From Marinimicrobium sp038419845 (GTDB taxonomy: Bacteria > Pseudomonadota > Gammaproteobacteria > Pseudomonadales > Cellvibrionaceae): DNA of 64,000 nt. Where the stretch lies: positions 1 through 64,000 of the forward strand of contig NZ_JBCAQT010000016.1 of the NCBI RefSeq assembly GCF_038419845.1. The letters are read 5' to 3'. The notes beneath the pieces are model-generated. The model did not search any database. It saw only the letters and a list, made by a program, of their open reading frames with translations, and was not told where the DNA came from. Shown here one piece after another: positions 8,282 through 15,644 of the stretch. Each line of letters starts with the position of its first letter. Within the stretch, counting starts at the first letter, position 1. A program made the translations under genes and the position numbers.

Positions 8282-8308
8282 TAAAGTTTCCCCATCAACC
8301 GCCGTAAT
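8282..8308 (+). promoter_or_regulatory. Sigma-28 (FliA) promoter of fliS
   Basis: TAAAGTTT (8282-8289), 11 bases, then GCCGTAAT (8301-8308). The -35 is perfect and the -10 keeps the GCCG half. It lies 61 bp before the fliS ATG at 8370. Confidence 0.7.
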
Positions 8309-8369
8309 AAAGGTTAGTTCGATGGTAAATGCCACCGAAAATGATGATGACATAAAACGGGGATCCGGT

Positions 8370-8765
8370 ATGAACGCTTACGCTCGCGCGGCTCAAAATT
8401 ACTCTTCCATGAAAGTGCAGTCCGGAGCAGTGGACGCTTCTCCCCACCGCTTGATTCAAATGCTGTTTGAGGGTGCGCTCGAGCGCATTGCCCAGGCCAA
8501 GGGCGCCATGCAGCATAACCAGATTGCCCGAAAAGGTGAGCTGATTCAGAAGGCCATTAATATTGTCGATGGTCTGCAGGGCAGCCTGAAGGACAAAAAG
8601 GAGGACGGCGAACTTGCGGATGAGCTTAACGAGCTGTATGACTACATCATTCGTGCCTTGACCGAAGCCAATTATAAGAACAGTGTGGAACGACTGGACG
8701 AATGCGGTCGCCTCTTGGGCGAACTGAAGTCTGCCTGGGACGGCGTTGCCTCCGAGGTCCGTTGA
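8370..8765 (+). CDS. fliS: Flagellin export chaperone FliS
   Basis: A cytoplasmic chaperone that binds the disordered C-terminus of flagellin before export. It has 131 residues from the ATG at 8370, with GGGGAT upstream. The start MNAYARAAQNYSSMKVQ and the SPHRLIQMLFEGALERIAQAKGAM region are typical of the family. An in-frame ATG at 8322 would add 16 non-conserved residues and is not preferred. The stop is one base away from the start of the FliT-like gene, which indicates translational coupling. Confidence 0.93.
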   Translation: MNAYARAAQNYSSMKVQSGAVDASPHRLIQMLFEGALERIAQAKGAMQHNQIARKGELIQKAINIVDGLQGSLKDKKEDGELADELNELYDYIIRALTEANYKNSVERLDECGRLLGELKSAWDGVASEVR

Positions 8766-8766
8766 G

Positions 8767-9042
8767 ATGGCGCTGGTATCAGTCCCTGGTCCCGACTACC
8801 GGGGGGATGCGGGCGTTGCCCAGGTGCGCGAGTTGCAGCGCGAGCTGGTGGGTGCCCTGCGCCGTGAAGACTGGTCCCGGGTGCGGGAGCTGGACCGCGC
8901 CTGTGCTGGCCTGGTGGAGCGGGTGATCGACGCCAACCAGCAGGATGGCGCTGCCCTGGTCCGTGCCTTGAGCGAGCTCAAGGGCGTGTACGCCAACCTG
9001 ATTGACCGCTGTCACCGCGAAGTCCTGAAGATGGCGTTGTAA
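8767..9042 (+). CDS. fliT: FliT-like flagellar protein
   Basis: A 91-residue helical protein directly after fliS, beginning one base past the fliS stop (TGA G ATG). Its position and size match FliT, the chaperone of the FliD cap protein. The sequence is mostly two amphipathic helices (VRELQRELVGALRREDWSRV, then ALVRALSELKGVYANLIDRC) with no catalytic motif. FliT proteins are poorly conserved, so the name rests mainly on gene order. It is cotranscribed with fliS. Confidence 0.7.
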   Translation: MALVSVPGPDYRGDAGVAQVRELQRELVGALRREDWSRVRELDRACAGLVERVIDANQQDGAALVRALSELKGVYANLIDRCHREVLKMAL

Positions 9043-9081
9043 TTTCTCCGTCAAATTTTCTCCCTTGAGTCTGTCATCTAA

Positions 9082-9103
9082 TCCGTCATTTTTCCGTCAT
9101 TTT
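9082..9103 (+). repeat. Tandem 11-bp repeat upstream of fleQ
   Basis: Two exact head-to-tail copies of TCCGTCATTTT, with the core TCCGTCA also at 9047-9053. The period is about one DNA helical turn, which would place both copies on the same face. It may be a binding array for a regulator or simply a microduplication. Confidence 0.7.
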
Positions 9104-9154
9104 GGCGTTTTCGGCATTGCCGCAGGCGCCAAATCCTGCCAAAATCCATTCCCC

Positions 9155-9170
9155 TGTGACCTGCATCACA
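9155..9170 (+). promoter_or_regulatory. CRP/Vfr-like binding site upstream of fleQ
   Basis: TGTGACCTGCATCACA is a perfect match to the CRP consensus half-sites TGTGA-N6-TCACA. In Pseudomonas aeruginosa the CRP homologue Vfr binds the fleQ promoter and represses it, so the position is meaningful. It lies about 190 bp before the fleQ start codon; the transcription start is not known here. Confidence 0.7.
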
Positions 9171-9357
9171 CTTTTGAGGGGGCGACTTGGGGGCTCCCGC
9201 AAAACCTGACATTGAGCATTAAAACGACGTTTATTTGACTCCCGGTGGGGGGTCGTCTATTAGTGGGTGGCAGTGTGGCTTTCATGCAGGGAAGATCCGC
9301 GCGTGCCGAATGACAACAAATCCAAATGAAGATAATGATTTTTAGGGGCCTTGGGGT

Positions 9358-10809
9358 ATGTGGCGAAACACACATGTGTGGGTGGTGGATGATAATAGCC
9401 AAAGGCGCCGGGAGCTGGCGGTCATACTGGAGTTTCTGGGGAAGACAGTCACCGAAAGCGGCTGGGACGGCTGGCATGAAAATCAGCCCAAACGCGGTCA
9501 GGATGATGAAGATCGCGGCGCGATGGCTCTGTTCCTGGGTGAGGCCCCTGAGTCTGTAAGCCTGGAAAAACAACTGAAAGAGATTCGCGATCGGCAGGAT
9601 GACCTGCCGGTGGTGTTACTCGACGATCAGCCCCTGCCGGAAGCCTCGGCCCCCGAGCTGGCGCGCATGGTGATTGCCATCATGAGCGTGCCCCCGGCCT
9701 ACAATCAATTGCTCGACACCCTGCATCGCGCCCAGTTGTACCGGCAGGCGCAACAGGCCAGCCGCCGCCAGCCCACGCGCCGCCCCGTGCACCTGTTCCG
9801 TAGCCTGGTGGGAACCAGCCGGGAAATTCAGGACGTGCGTGAAATGATGTCCCAGGTGGCGGATAAAGAGGTGTCGGTGTTGATCACCGGTGAATCCGGT
9901 ACCGGTAAAGAGGTGGTGGCGCGCAACCTGCACTACAACTCGCCCCGTCGCGACGGGCCCTTTGTGCCGGTGAACTGCGGCGCGATACCGGCCGAACTGC
10001 TCGAGAGCGAGCTGTTCGGGCACGAGAAGGGCGCCTTCACCGGTGCCATCAGCGCCCGGGCCGGCCGTTTTGAACTGGCCGAAGGCGGCACCCTGTTCCT
10101 GGACGAGATCGGCGACATGCCGCTCAATATGCAGGTGAAAATCCTGCGCGTACTCCAGGAACGCACCTACGAGCGGGTGGGCAGCAACAAGACCCTCAAC
10201 GCCGATGTGCGCATCATCGCCGCCACCCATCGGGACCTGGAAACGATGATTGCCGAAGACCGCTTTCGCGAGGATCTCTTCTATCGCCTGAATGTGTTTC
10301 CGATCGAGCTGCCGGCGCTCAAGGAGCGGGGCGAAGACGTGCCGTTGCTGATCAACGAACTGATCGCCCGCCTGGAAAGCGAAGAGCGCGGCTCCATCCG
10401 CTTCAATTCAGCGGCCATTCTCTCACTCTGCCGTCACCCCTGGAGCGGCAACGTACGCGAGCTGGCCAACCTGGTCGAGCGCATGGCCATCATGCAACCC
10501 TACGGTGTGGTAGGCGTGCAGGATTTACCGCCCAAGTACCGACACGTGGAAGTGGCCGAGGAAGACTTTGGTTTCAATGCCGAAGAGCCGGCGATCAACG
10601 GCCAGGCCGGCTATATCAGTATGACCGACACTCCGCTGTTGCCGGAACAGGGCATTGATTTACGCGAGTACATCAGCAATCTGGAGCGGGAGTTGATCCA
10701 GCAGGCGTTGAATGATTGCGGCGGGGTGGTCGCGCGGGCGGCGGATCGGCTGAGCGTCAGGCGGACGACGTTGGTGGAGAAGATGCGGAAGTATGATCTG
10801 CAGCGTTGA
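9358..10809 (+). CDS. fleQ: Flagellar master regulator FleQ (sigma-54 activator)
   Basis: The top regulator of the flagellar cascade; it activates sigma-54 promoters and in Pseudomonas also binds c-di-GMP. The 483 residues contain an atypical N-terminal receiver-like FleQ domain (1-125), an AAA+ domain with Walker A GESGTGKE (178-185), the sigma-54 contact loop GAFTGA (225-230), and a C-terminal Fis-type helix-turn-helix (about 440-480). LFRS (146-149) and the Arg-Asn pair at 189-190 correspond to c-di-GMP-contacting residues of P. aeruginosa FleQ, so c-di-GMP responsiveness is likely. The start MWRNTHVWVVDDN aligns with known FleQ starts. An intrinsic terminator follows. Confidence 0.96.
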   Translation: MWRNTHVWVVDDNSQRRRELAVILEFLGKTVTESGWDGWHENQPKRGQDDEDRGAMALFLGEAPESVSLEKQLKEIRDRQDDLPVVLLDDQPLPEASAPELARMVIAIMSVPPAYNQLLDTLHRAQLYRQAQQASRRQPTRRPVHLFRSLVGTSREIQDVREMMSQVADKEVSVLITGESGTGKEVVARNLHYNSPRRDGPFVPVNCGAIPAELLESELFGHEKGAFTGAISARAGRFELAEGGTLFLDEIGDMPLNMQVKILRVLQERTYERVGSNKTLNADVRIIAATHRDLETMIAEDRFREDLFYRLNVFPIELPALKERGEDVPLLINELIARLESEERGSIRFNSAAILSLCRHPWSGNVRELANLVERMAIMQPYGVVGVQDLPPKYRHVEVAEEDFGFNAEEPAINGQAGYISMTDTPLLPEQGIDLREYISNLERELIQQALNDCGGVVARAADRLSVRRTTLVEKMRKYDLQR

Positions 10810-10829
10810 TTGACCCGAGTTTTGGGTAC

Positions 10830-10861
10830 AAAAAAACCGGCGAGGGATCGCCGGTTTTTTT
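10830..10861 (+). terminator. Intrinsic terminator after fleQ
   Basis: An A-run then CCGGCGA-GGGA-TCGCCGG and a run of T. The flanking A and T runs make it bidirectional, serving both fleQ and the convergent rhlE. Confidence 0.92.
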
Positions 10862-10862
10862 G

Positions 10863-10990
10863 TTGGTGGGCGGAGCCCTACAATAATCGGTGGGCGGAGC
10901 CCACCCTACGCGTGAGTTAGCGGAATTACCGCCAACCCGTAGGGTGGGCTCCGCCCACCAACAATGAGGCGGCCGAGCCTACCCTACGCT
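10863..10990. repeat. REP cluster between fleQ and rhlE
   Basis: Four REP-like units in about 125 bp: a degenerate unit at 10864-10877, a good one at 10887-10909 (GGTGGGCGGAGCCCACCCTACG), its inverse at about 10940-10960 (CCGTAGGGTGGGCTCCGCCCACC), and a degenerate unit at about 10969-10990 that runs into the 3' end of rhlE. They alternate in orientation, as in REP doublets. Confidence 0.8.
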
Positions 10991-12276
10991 CTACGTGAGC
11001 GGGCTCTGGGTTGCTCCGTGCGGCGGTTATTGCCACCGGGGCGGCTATTGCCCGGGCGGCTGTTGGAACGACCGCCTGGCTTGCCGCGACCGGCTGGCTT
11101 CTGACCGCCCATCTTGATCGGCTCCGGGCGAATGCTCGGGTCCGGCTCAAAACCGGGAATCACCACCTTCTCCACGTCTGACTTGATCAGCCGCTCAATG
11201 CCGCGCATGAAATTGTGCTCATCCACACACACCAATGAAACCGCCACACCTTCGCGCTCCGCGCGACCGGTGCGACCAATGCGGTGGACATAATCTTCCG
11301 GCACATTGGGCAGCTCGTAATTCACCACATAGGGCAGTTGATCGATATCGATACCGCGCGCGGCGATGTCGGTGGCGACCAGCGTGCGGACCTTGCCGCT
11401 TTTGAAATCGCTCAGCGCTTTGGTGCGCGCGCCCTGACTCTTGTTGCCATGAATTGCGGCGGCGGAAATTCCGTCCTGCTGCAATTGCTCGGTCAGGCGG
11501 TTAGCGCCGTGCTTGGTGCGGGTGAATACCAGCACCTGGCGCCAGTCGCCGTCACCGATCAGGTAAGAGAGCAGTTCGCGCTTGCGTCCGCGGTCCACCG
11601 GGTGAACGCGCTGGGTAATGCGCTCGGCGGTGGTGTTGCGCTTGGCCACTTCAATCAGCTCGGGGCTGTTCAGCAGCTTGTCGGCCAGCGCCTTGATTTC
11701 GTCTGAAAAGGTGGCGGAGAACAGCAGGGTCTGCTTTTTCGCCGGCACCAGTTTCAGTACTTTTTTGATGTCGTGAATGAAGCCCATGTCCAGCATGCGA
11801 TCGGCTTCGTCCAGAATCAGGGTTTCGATGCGATCCAGCTTCAGTGCGTTCTGTTGCACCAGGTCAAGCAGGCGACCGGGAGTGGCCACCAGAATGTCCA
11901 CGCCTTTGCGCAGCGTCATCATCTGCGGGTTGATGCTCACGCCGCCAAAGACGACGGTGGAGCGCAGATCCAGGTGTTTGCCATAGGTACGCACGCTTTC
12001 GTGCACCTGGGCGGCCAGTTCCCGTGTCGGGGTCAGAATCAGGGCCCGCACCGGGCGATAGCCCTTCGCCGGCAGCTCTTTCTGGCTGAGTCGCTCGAGC
12101 AGCGGCAGGGTAAAGCCGGCGGTTTTACCGGTACCGGTCTGGGCGCCTGCGAGCAGGTCGGTGCCTTTGAGTACGGTGGGGATGGCCTGGGCCTGGATGG
12201 CGGTAGGTTCGGTGTAGCCGGCGTCATCAAGGGCGCGCAGCAATTCGGCTCGAAGGCCGAGTTCAGCAAATGTCAT
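10984..12276 (-). CDS. rhlE: DEAD-box ATP-dependent RNA helicase RhlE
   Basis: An RNA helicase of the RhlE group that remodels structured RNA in ribosome maturation and mRNA decay. From the ATG at 12276 it has 430 residues. It contains Walker A AQTGTGKT, the DEAD box in LILDEADRMLDMGF, SAT in LLFSATF, and HRIGRTGRAER in the second RecA-like domain. A basic, Gly/Arg/Asn-rich tail (about 385-430) follows, typical for RNA binding. The frame opens upstream to 12378, but only MTFAELGLRAELL onward matches the family. It is not a flagellar gene and lies convergent to fleQ. Confidence 0.93.
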   Translation of the reverse strand: MTFAELGLRAELLRALDDAGYTEPTAIQAQAIPTVLKGTDLLAGAQTGTGKTAGFTLPLLERLSQKELPAKGYRPVRALILTPTRELAAQVHESVRTYGKHLDLRSTVVFGGVSINPQMMTLRKGVDILVATPGRLLDLVQQNALKLDRIETLILDEADRMLDMGFIHDIKKVLKLVPAKKQTLLFSATFSDEIKALADKLLNSPELIEVAKRNTTAERITQRVHPVDRGRKRELLSYLIGDGDWRQVLVFTRTKHGANRLTEQLQQDGISAAAIHGNKSQGARTKALSDFKSGKVRTLVATDIAARGIDIDQLPYVVNYELPNVPEDYVHRIGRTGRAEREGVAVSLVCVDEHNFMRGIERLIKSDVEKVVIPGFEPDPSIRPEPIKMGGQKPAGRGKPGGRSNSRPGNSRPGGNNRRTEQPRARSRRA

Positions 12277-12458
12277 TAAGTGTATTCCCGTGGCCCGCTC
12301 CCTTCCCAGCTTGTGTGGGTACGGTCTGGGTGAGCCAATGATAGGTATCAGAGAGGTGCGGTGCCGACCGAAGGACACCGGAGCGCGGAGTTTAACAGGG
12401 TCGGTTGCCGGGCGCCAGCGGTTTCGGTTTCACAGGTGTAGGTGTTCTAACCTGGTCG

Positions 12459-12613
12459 CCTGATGGTCTAACCCCTTTCCGGAACACGCTGTTATCGCCA
12501 AGGATGGCGTGTATGCAGACAATGCAGGAGCAATTGTCTGTAAATACATCCCTGTAAGCTCGTCGGCGGGGTCCCTCCCTTCGACGGTCCCGGAAAGGGG
12601 TTAGACCATCAGG
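12459..12613. repeat. Long palindromic element A
   Basis: A perfect inverted repeat with 24-bp arms (12459-12482 and 12590-12613; arm begins CCTGATGGTCTAACCCCTTT) encloses about 107 bp. Inside are smaller hairpins: CGCCA-AGGA-TGGCG, and CAGACAAT paired with ATTGTCTG. The motif TACATCCCTGTAAGCTCG is also inside; its reverse complement resembles a segment in the two other long palindromes of this window. Its function is unknown; it could be a mobile intergenic repeat or a processed RNA hairpin. Confidence 0.85.
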
Positions 12614-12630
12614 CTTCGTGCCATACCGAC

Positions 12631-12702
12631 CCGTAGGGTGGGCTTTGCCCACCTTTTGGGCGTGGTGACATTGTATGTTGGTGGGCGGAGCCCACCCTAC
12701 GG
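12631..12702. repeat. Inverted REP doublet (REPIN-like)
   Basis: CCGTAGGGTGGGCTTTGCCCACC at 12631-12653 and its inverse GGTGGGCGGAGCCCACCCTACGG at 12680-12702, separated by 26 bp. The two units pair along their full length, including the CCGTAGG flanks, so the doublet can form one long hairpin or two small ones. Confidence 0.88.
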
Positions 12703-12773
12703 TTCGCCAATTAATTGACTGTGCGGGATGGGGTTAGTCTCTTAACTGTCTGAAAAATAAAGGGTTTCATCGT

Positions 12774-12789
12774 TGGCATTGCCTTTGCA
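12774..12789 (+). promoter_or_regulatory. Sigma-54 promoter of fleSR
   Basis: TGGCATT-GCCT-TTGCA fits TGGCAYR-N4-TTGCW with exact -24/-12 spacing. It lies 64 bp before the fleS ATG. In Pseudomonas fleSR is a FleQ/sigma-54 target, so both element and position are as expected. Confidence 0.9.
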
Positions 12790-12853
12790 GTGGACCTCTG
12801 TAGTCATTGGCCTTGTGCCGGTTTTACGTTAACAGACAGGAAGGAGTGCTCCC

Positions 12854-14125
12854 ATGGCGGAGGGCGCATCATCAGACAGCAAGTCGCGCAAGCACGCCGT
12901 CAAGGCAAAAAGCGCCTCGGTGGTATCACTGCATCCGCGTGATGAACATCTCGAAGAGGTAACGGCCGACGGTGTCGATGACGGCCGGGCGAAGCAGCTC
13001 AAAGAGGCGTTCGACCTGTTTGGTGATCTGTCCCAGCAGCTGGTGGATTCCTACCAGATGCTGGAAAACCGGGTGGCCGAGCTGAATCAGGAGCTGACCA
13101 GTGTCAGTGATCAGCGGGTGGAAGAGCTGGCGGAAAAGGAACAGCTCGCCAACCGTCTGGAAAACCTGATCAATTTTCTGCCCGGCGGTGTGGTGGTGCT
13201 CGACTCCAGCGGTCGGGTGACCGAGTGTAATCCCACGGCCATTGATCTGCTGGGTGAGCCGCTCGAAGGGGAATTGTGGCGGGTGGTGATTGCCCGGGCG
13301 TTTTTGCCGCGCCGGGACGACGGCCACGAAGTCTCACTGCACGACGGCCGGCGCATCAGCATTGCCACGCGCAATCTGGGCGCCGACGGTCAGATCATTC
13401 TGCTTACTGACCAGACCGAAACCCGCCGCCTGCAGAGCGAGCTCAGCCGGCACGAGCGACTGTCCGCGCTGGGCAAGATGATGTCCGCGCTGGCCCACCA
13501 GATCCGCACACCGCTCTCTACCGCCATGCTGTACGCCGGGCATCTGCGCAACCCGCAACTGCAGGAGGGGCGGCGTGAGGAGTTTGCCGGCAAGTTGTCC
13601 AACCGGCTCAATCACATCGAGCGGCAGGTGCAGGACATGCTGCTGTTTGTCAAAGGCGAGCTGCCCCTGAACGATTACGTCACGGTAGCGGAGTTGGAGC
13701 AGGCGCTGGCCGAGGCCATGGAAGTGCCGCTCAGCACCTCGGCATCTAATTGCGACTGGTCCAATGACTGTGGCCATGTGCCTTTGCGCTGCAATCGCGA
13801 GGCCCTGATCGGGGCGCTGCTCAACCTGGCCAACAACAGCATTCAGGCGGTGGGGAAGGGTGCCTCCCTGTCTGTTTCTTTCAAATATCAGTCATTGAAG
13901 GGCCAGGCCTGGCTCAGTATTACCCTGGCGGATGATGGCCCCGGCATTGATCCGGAGTTGATGCCCCGGGTGCGCGATCTGTTTGTGACCACCAAATCCC
14001 AGGGCACGGGGTTGGGGCTGGCCGTGGTGCAGGCGGTGGCCCGCGCCCACGGCGGTGCCTTTGATCTGCAATCCCCCCCGAAGCAGGGCACTCAGGCGAT
14101 CGTGCTCTTGCCCCTGACACAATAA
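12854..14125 (+). CDS. fleS: Flagellar sensor histidine kinase FleS
   Basis: A cytoplasmic histidine kinase that phosphorylates FleR to switch on class III flagellar genes. It has 423 residues. There is a coiled-coil segment (about 50-100), a PAS domain (about 100-190), the dimerisation/phosphotransfer domain with AHQIRTPLS (His at about 216), and an ATP-binding domain with LNLANNSIQAV, DDGPGID and GTGLGLAVVQ. No membrane segment is present, as in FleS/FlrB. The gene follows a sigma-54 promoter and AGGAAGGAG, and is 22 bp ahead of fleR. Confidence 0.94.
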   Translation: MAEGASSDSKSRKHAVKAKSASVVSLHPRDEHLEEVTADGVDDGRAKQLKEAFDLFGDLSQQLVDSYQMLENRVAELNQELTSVSDQRVEELAEKEQLANRLENLINFLPGGVVVLDSSGRVTECNPTAIDLLGEPLEGELWRVVIARAFLPRRDDGHEVSLHDGRRISIATRNLGADGQIILLTDQTETRRLQSELSRHERLSALGKMMSALAHQIRTPLSTAMLYAGHLRNPQLQEGRREEFAGKLSNRLNHIERQVQDMLLFVKGELPLNDYVTVAELEQALAEAMEVPLSTSASNCDWSNDCGHVPLRCNREALIGALLNLANNSIQAVGKGASLSVSFKYQSLKGQAWLSITLADDGPGIDPELMPRVRDLFVTTKSQGTGLGLAVVQAVARAHGGAFDLQSPPKQGTQAIVLLPLTQ

Positions 14126-14147
14126 TCTCAATCCCGGAGAATCACTC

Positions 14148-15635
14148 ATGGCTCAAGCATTAATGCAGCAAAACAGCGGTCAGAGCAAGGCCAGAATATT
14201 GGTGGTGGAAGATGACGCTGATCTGCGCGAAGCCCTGTGCGACACCCTGCAATTGGCGGACTACGACGCCCTGGAATCGGCCAGTGGCGAGCAGGCCCTG
14301 GAGCAGTTGGCGAGCGACAGTGATATCCAGATGATTGTGTCCGATGTGAATATGGGCGGGATCAGCGGGCAGGAGTTGTTGCAGACCGTCAAGCAGCGGT
14401 ACCCGCAGATCCCCATGATGCTGATCACCGCCTATGCCAGCGTCAGCCAGTCGGTGGAAGCCATCAAGCAGGGCGCGGTGGATTATCTGGTCAAGCCCTT
14501 CGAGCCGCAACTGCTGGTTGAAACCCTGGAGCGCCATCTGGGAGCGGGGAGCGCCCATAGCGATGCGCCGGTCGCCCAGGCCCCCTCCAGTGTCAAACTG
14601 CTGCAGTTGGCCCAGCGGGTGGCACAGTCGGAATCCACGGTGCTGATTGTGGGCGAGTCCGGTACCGGCAAAGAAGTGTTGGCGCGCTACATTCACAATC
14701 ATTCTCCCCGTCACGACCAACCGTTTGTGGCCATCAACTGCGCGGCCATTCCCGAGCATATGCTTGAAGCCATGCTGTTTGGTCACGAAAAGGGGGCCTA
14801 CACGGGTGCGCACAGCAGTGCCCCGGGCAAGTTCGAGCAGGCCAATGGCGGAACGCTACTGCTGGATGAAATTTCCGAAATGGATGTGAGCCTCCAGGCC
14901 AAACTCCTTCGGGTGTTACAGGAACGGGAAGTGGAGCGTCTGGGTGGGCGCAAAACCATCACGCTGGATGTGCGCGTCATCGCCACCTCCAACCGGGATA
15001 TGCGCGAGCAGGTGATGCAGGGCAAGTTCCGTGAGGACCTCTACTACCGGTTGAGTGTATTGCCTCTGCAATGGGCCCCGCTGCGCGATCGGCGCGAAGA
15101 CATTGTTCCGCTGGCCGAACAGCTGTTGAAAAACCACGCGCAGAAACAACGCCGGGGCTGGGTACAGCTGTCCGAATCAGCGCGCGTGACGTTGGAGCAG
15201 TACGGCTGGCCGGGGAATGTCCGGGAGCTGGATAACGTGATGCAGCGGGCGCTGATTCTGCAGCCGGGTGAAGTCATCGAGTCGGCCGATCTGGGGCTGG
15301 AAATCGAGTCGGGTTTCAGCGAGAAACCGAGTCTTTTTGAGACGCCGCGCACGGCACCCGACAATCAAACCGCTGAGGCGTCCAACGAGCACGATAGAGC
15401 CGATTCGATACCGGAGACAGCACCGGCCGAACAAAGCAGCCTCAAAGAGTCGGGCTCGCCCGCACTGGGCAGCGATCTCAAGCGGCACGAATACGAAATC
15501 ATAGTCAACACCCTGAATCGCGAGCGGGGCAGTCGCAAAAAAACCGCCGAGCGCCTGGGGATCAGTCCGAGAACGTTGCGCTACAAAATGGCCCGCCTGC
15601 GCGAGGCGGGGTTTCCGGTTGACGGTATTGCTTAG
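14148..15635 (+). CDS. fleR: Flagellar sigma-54 response regulator FleR
   Basis: An NtrC-type response regulator that activates sigma-54 promoters of basal body and hook genes. It has 495 residues. The receiver domain is at about 17-130 (phosphorylation Asp in MIVSDVNMGG), the AAA+ domain at about 145-375 (GESGTGKE; sigma-54 loop as GAYTGA, an accepted variant of GAFTGA), a variable linker follows, and the Fis-type HTH is at about 450-490. The ATG follows CGGAGAA. It ends 9 bp from the convergent PAS protein gene with no visible terminator between them. Confidence 0.94.
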   Translation: MAQALMQQNSGQSKARILVVEDDADLREALCDTLQLADYDALESASGEQALEQLASDSDIQMIVSDVNMGGISGQELLQTVKQRYPQIPMMLITAYASVSQSVEAIKQGAVDYLVKPFEPQLLVETLERHLGAGSAHSDAPVAQAPSSVKLLQLAQRVAQSESTVLIVGESGTGKEVLARYIHNHSPRHDQPFVAINCAAIPEHMLEAMLFGHEKGAYTGAHSSAPGKFEQANGGTLLLDEISEMDVSLQAKLLRVLQEREVERLGGRKTITLDVRVIATSNRDMREQVMQGKFREDLYYRLSVLPLQWAPLRDRREDIVPLAEQLLKNHAQKQRRGWVQLSESARVTLEQYGWPGNVRELDNVMQRALILQPGEVIESADLGLEIESGFSEKPSLFETPRTAPDNQTAEASNEHDRADSIPETAPAEQSSLKESGSPALGSDLKRHEYEIIVNTLNRERGSRKKTAERLGISPRTLRYKMARLREAGFPVDGIA

Positions 15636-15644
15636 TCGCCAGCA

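Larger units (their letters stand above)
9043..9357. other. fleQ upstream regulatory region
   Basis: A 315-bp region without a gene. It contains an exact tandem repeat of TCCGTCATTTT (9082-9092 and 9093-9103) with a third TCCGTCA at 9047, and a perfect CRP-type palindrome TGTGA-N6-TCACA (9155-9170). The rest is AT-rich. No clear sigma-70 or sigma-54 promoter could be assigned by eye. Confidence 0.6.
12277..12853. other. rhlE-fleS intergenic region
   Basis: A 577-bp region between divergent genes. It holds a long palindromic element (12459-12613), an inverted REP doublet (12631-12702) and the sigma-54 promoter of fleSR (12774-12789). The first 180 bp upstream of rhlE show no clear element. 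Confidence 0.75.

Noticed and set aside
12459..12613. Long palindrome A as a transcription terminator of rhlE or fleS
   Set aside because: It lies upstream of both divergent genes and no T-run follows either arm, so a simple terminator role does not fit.
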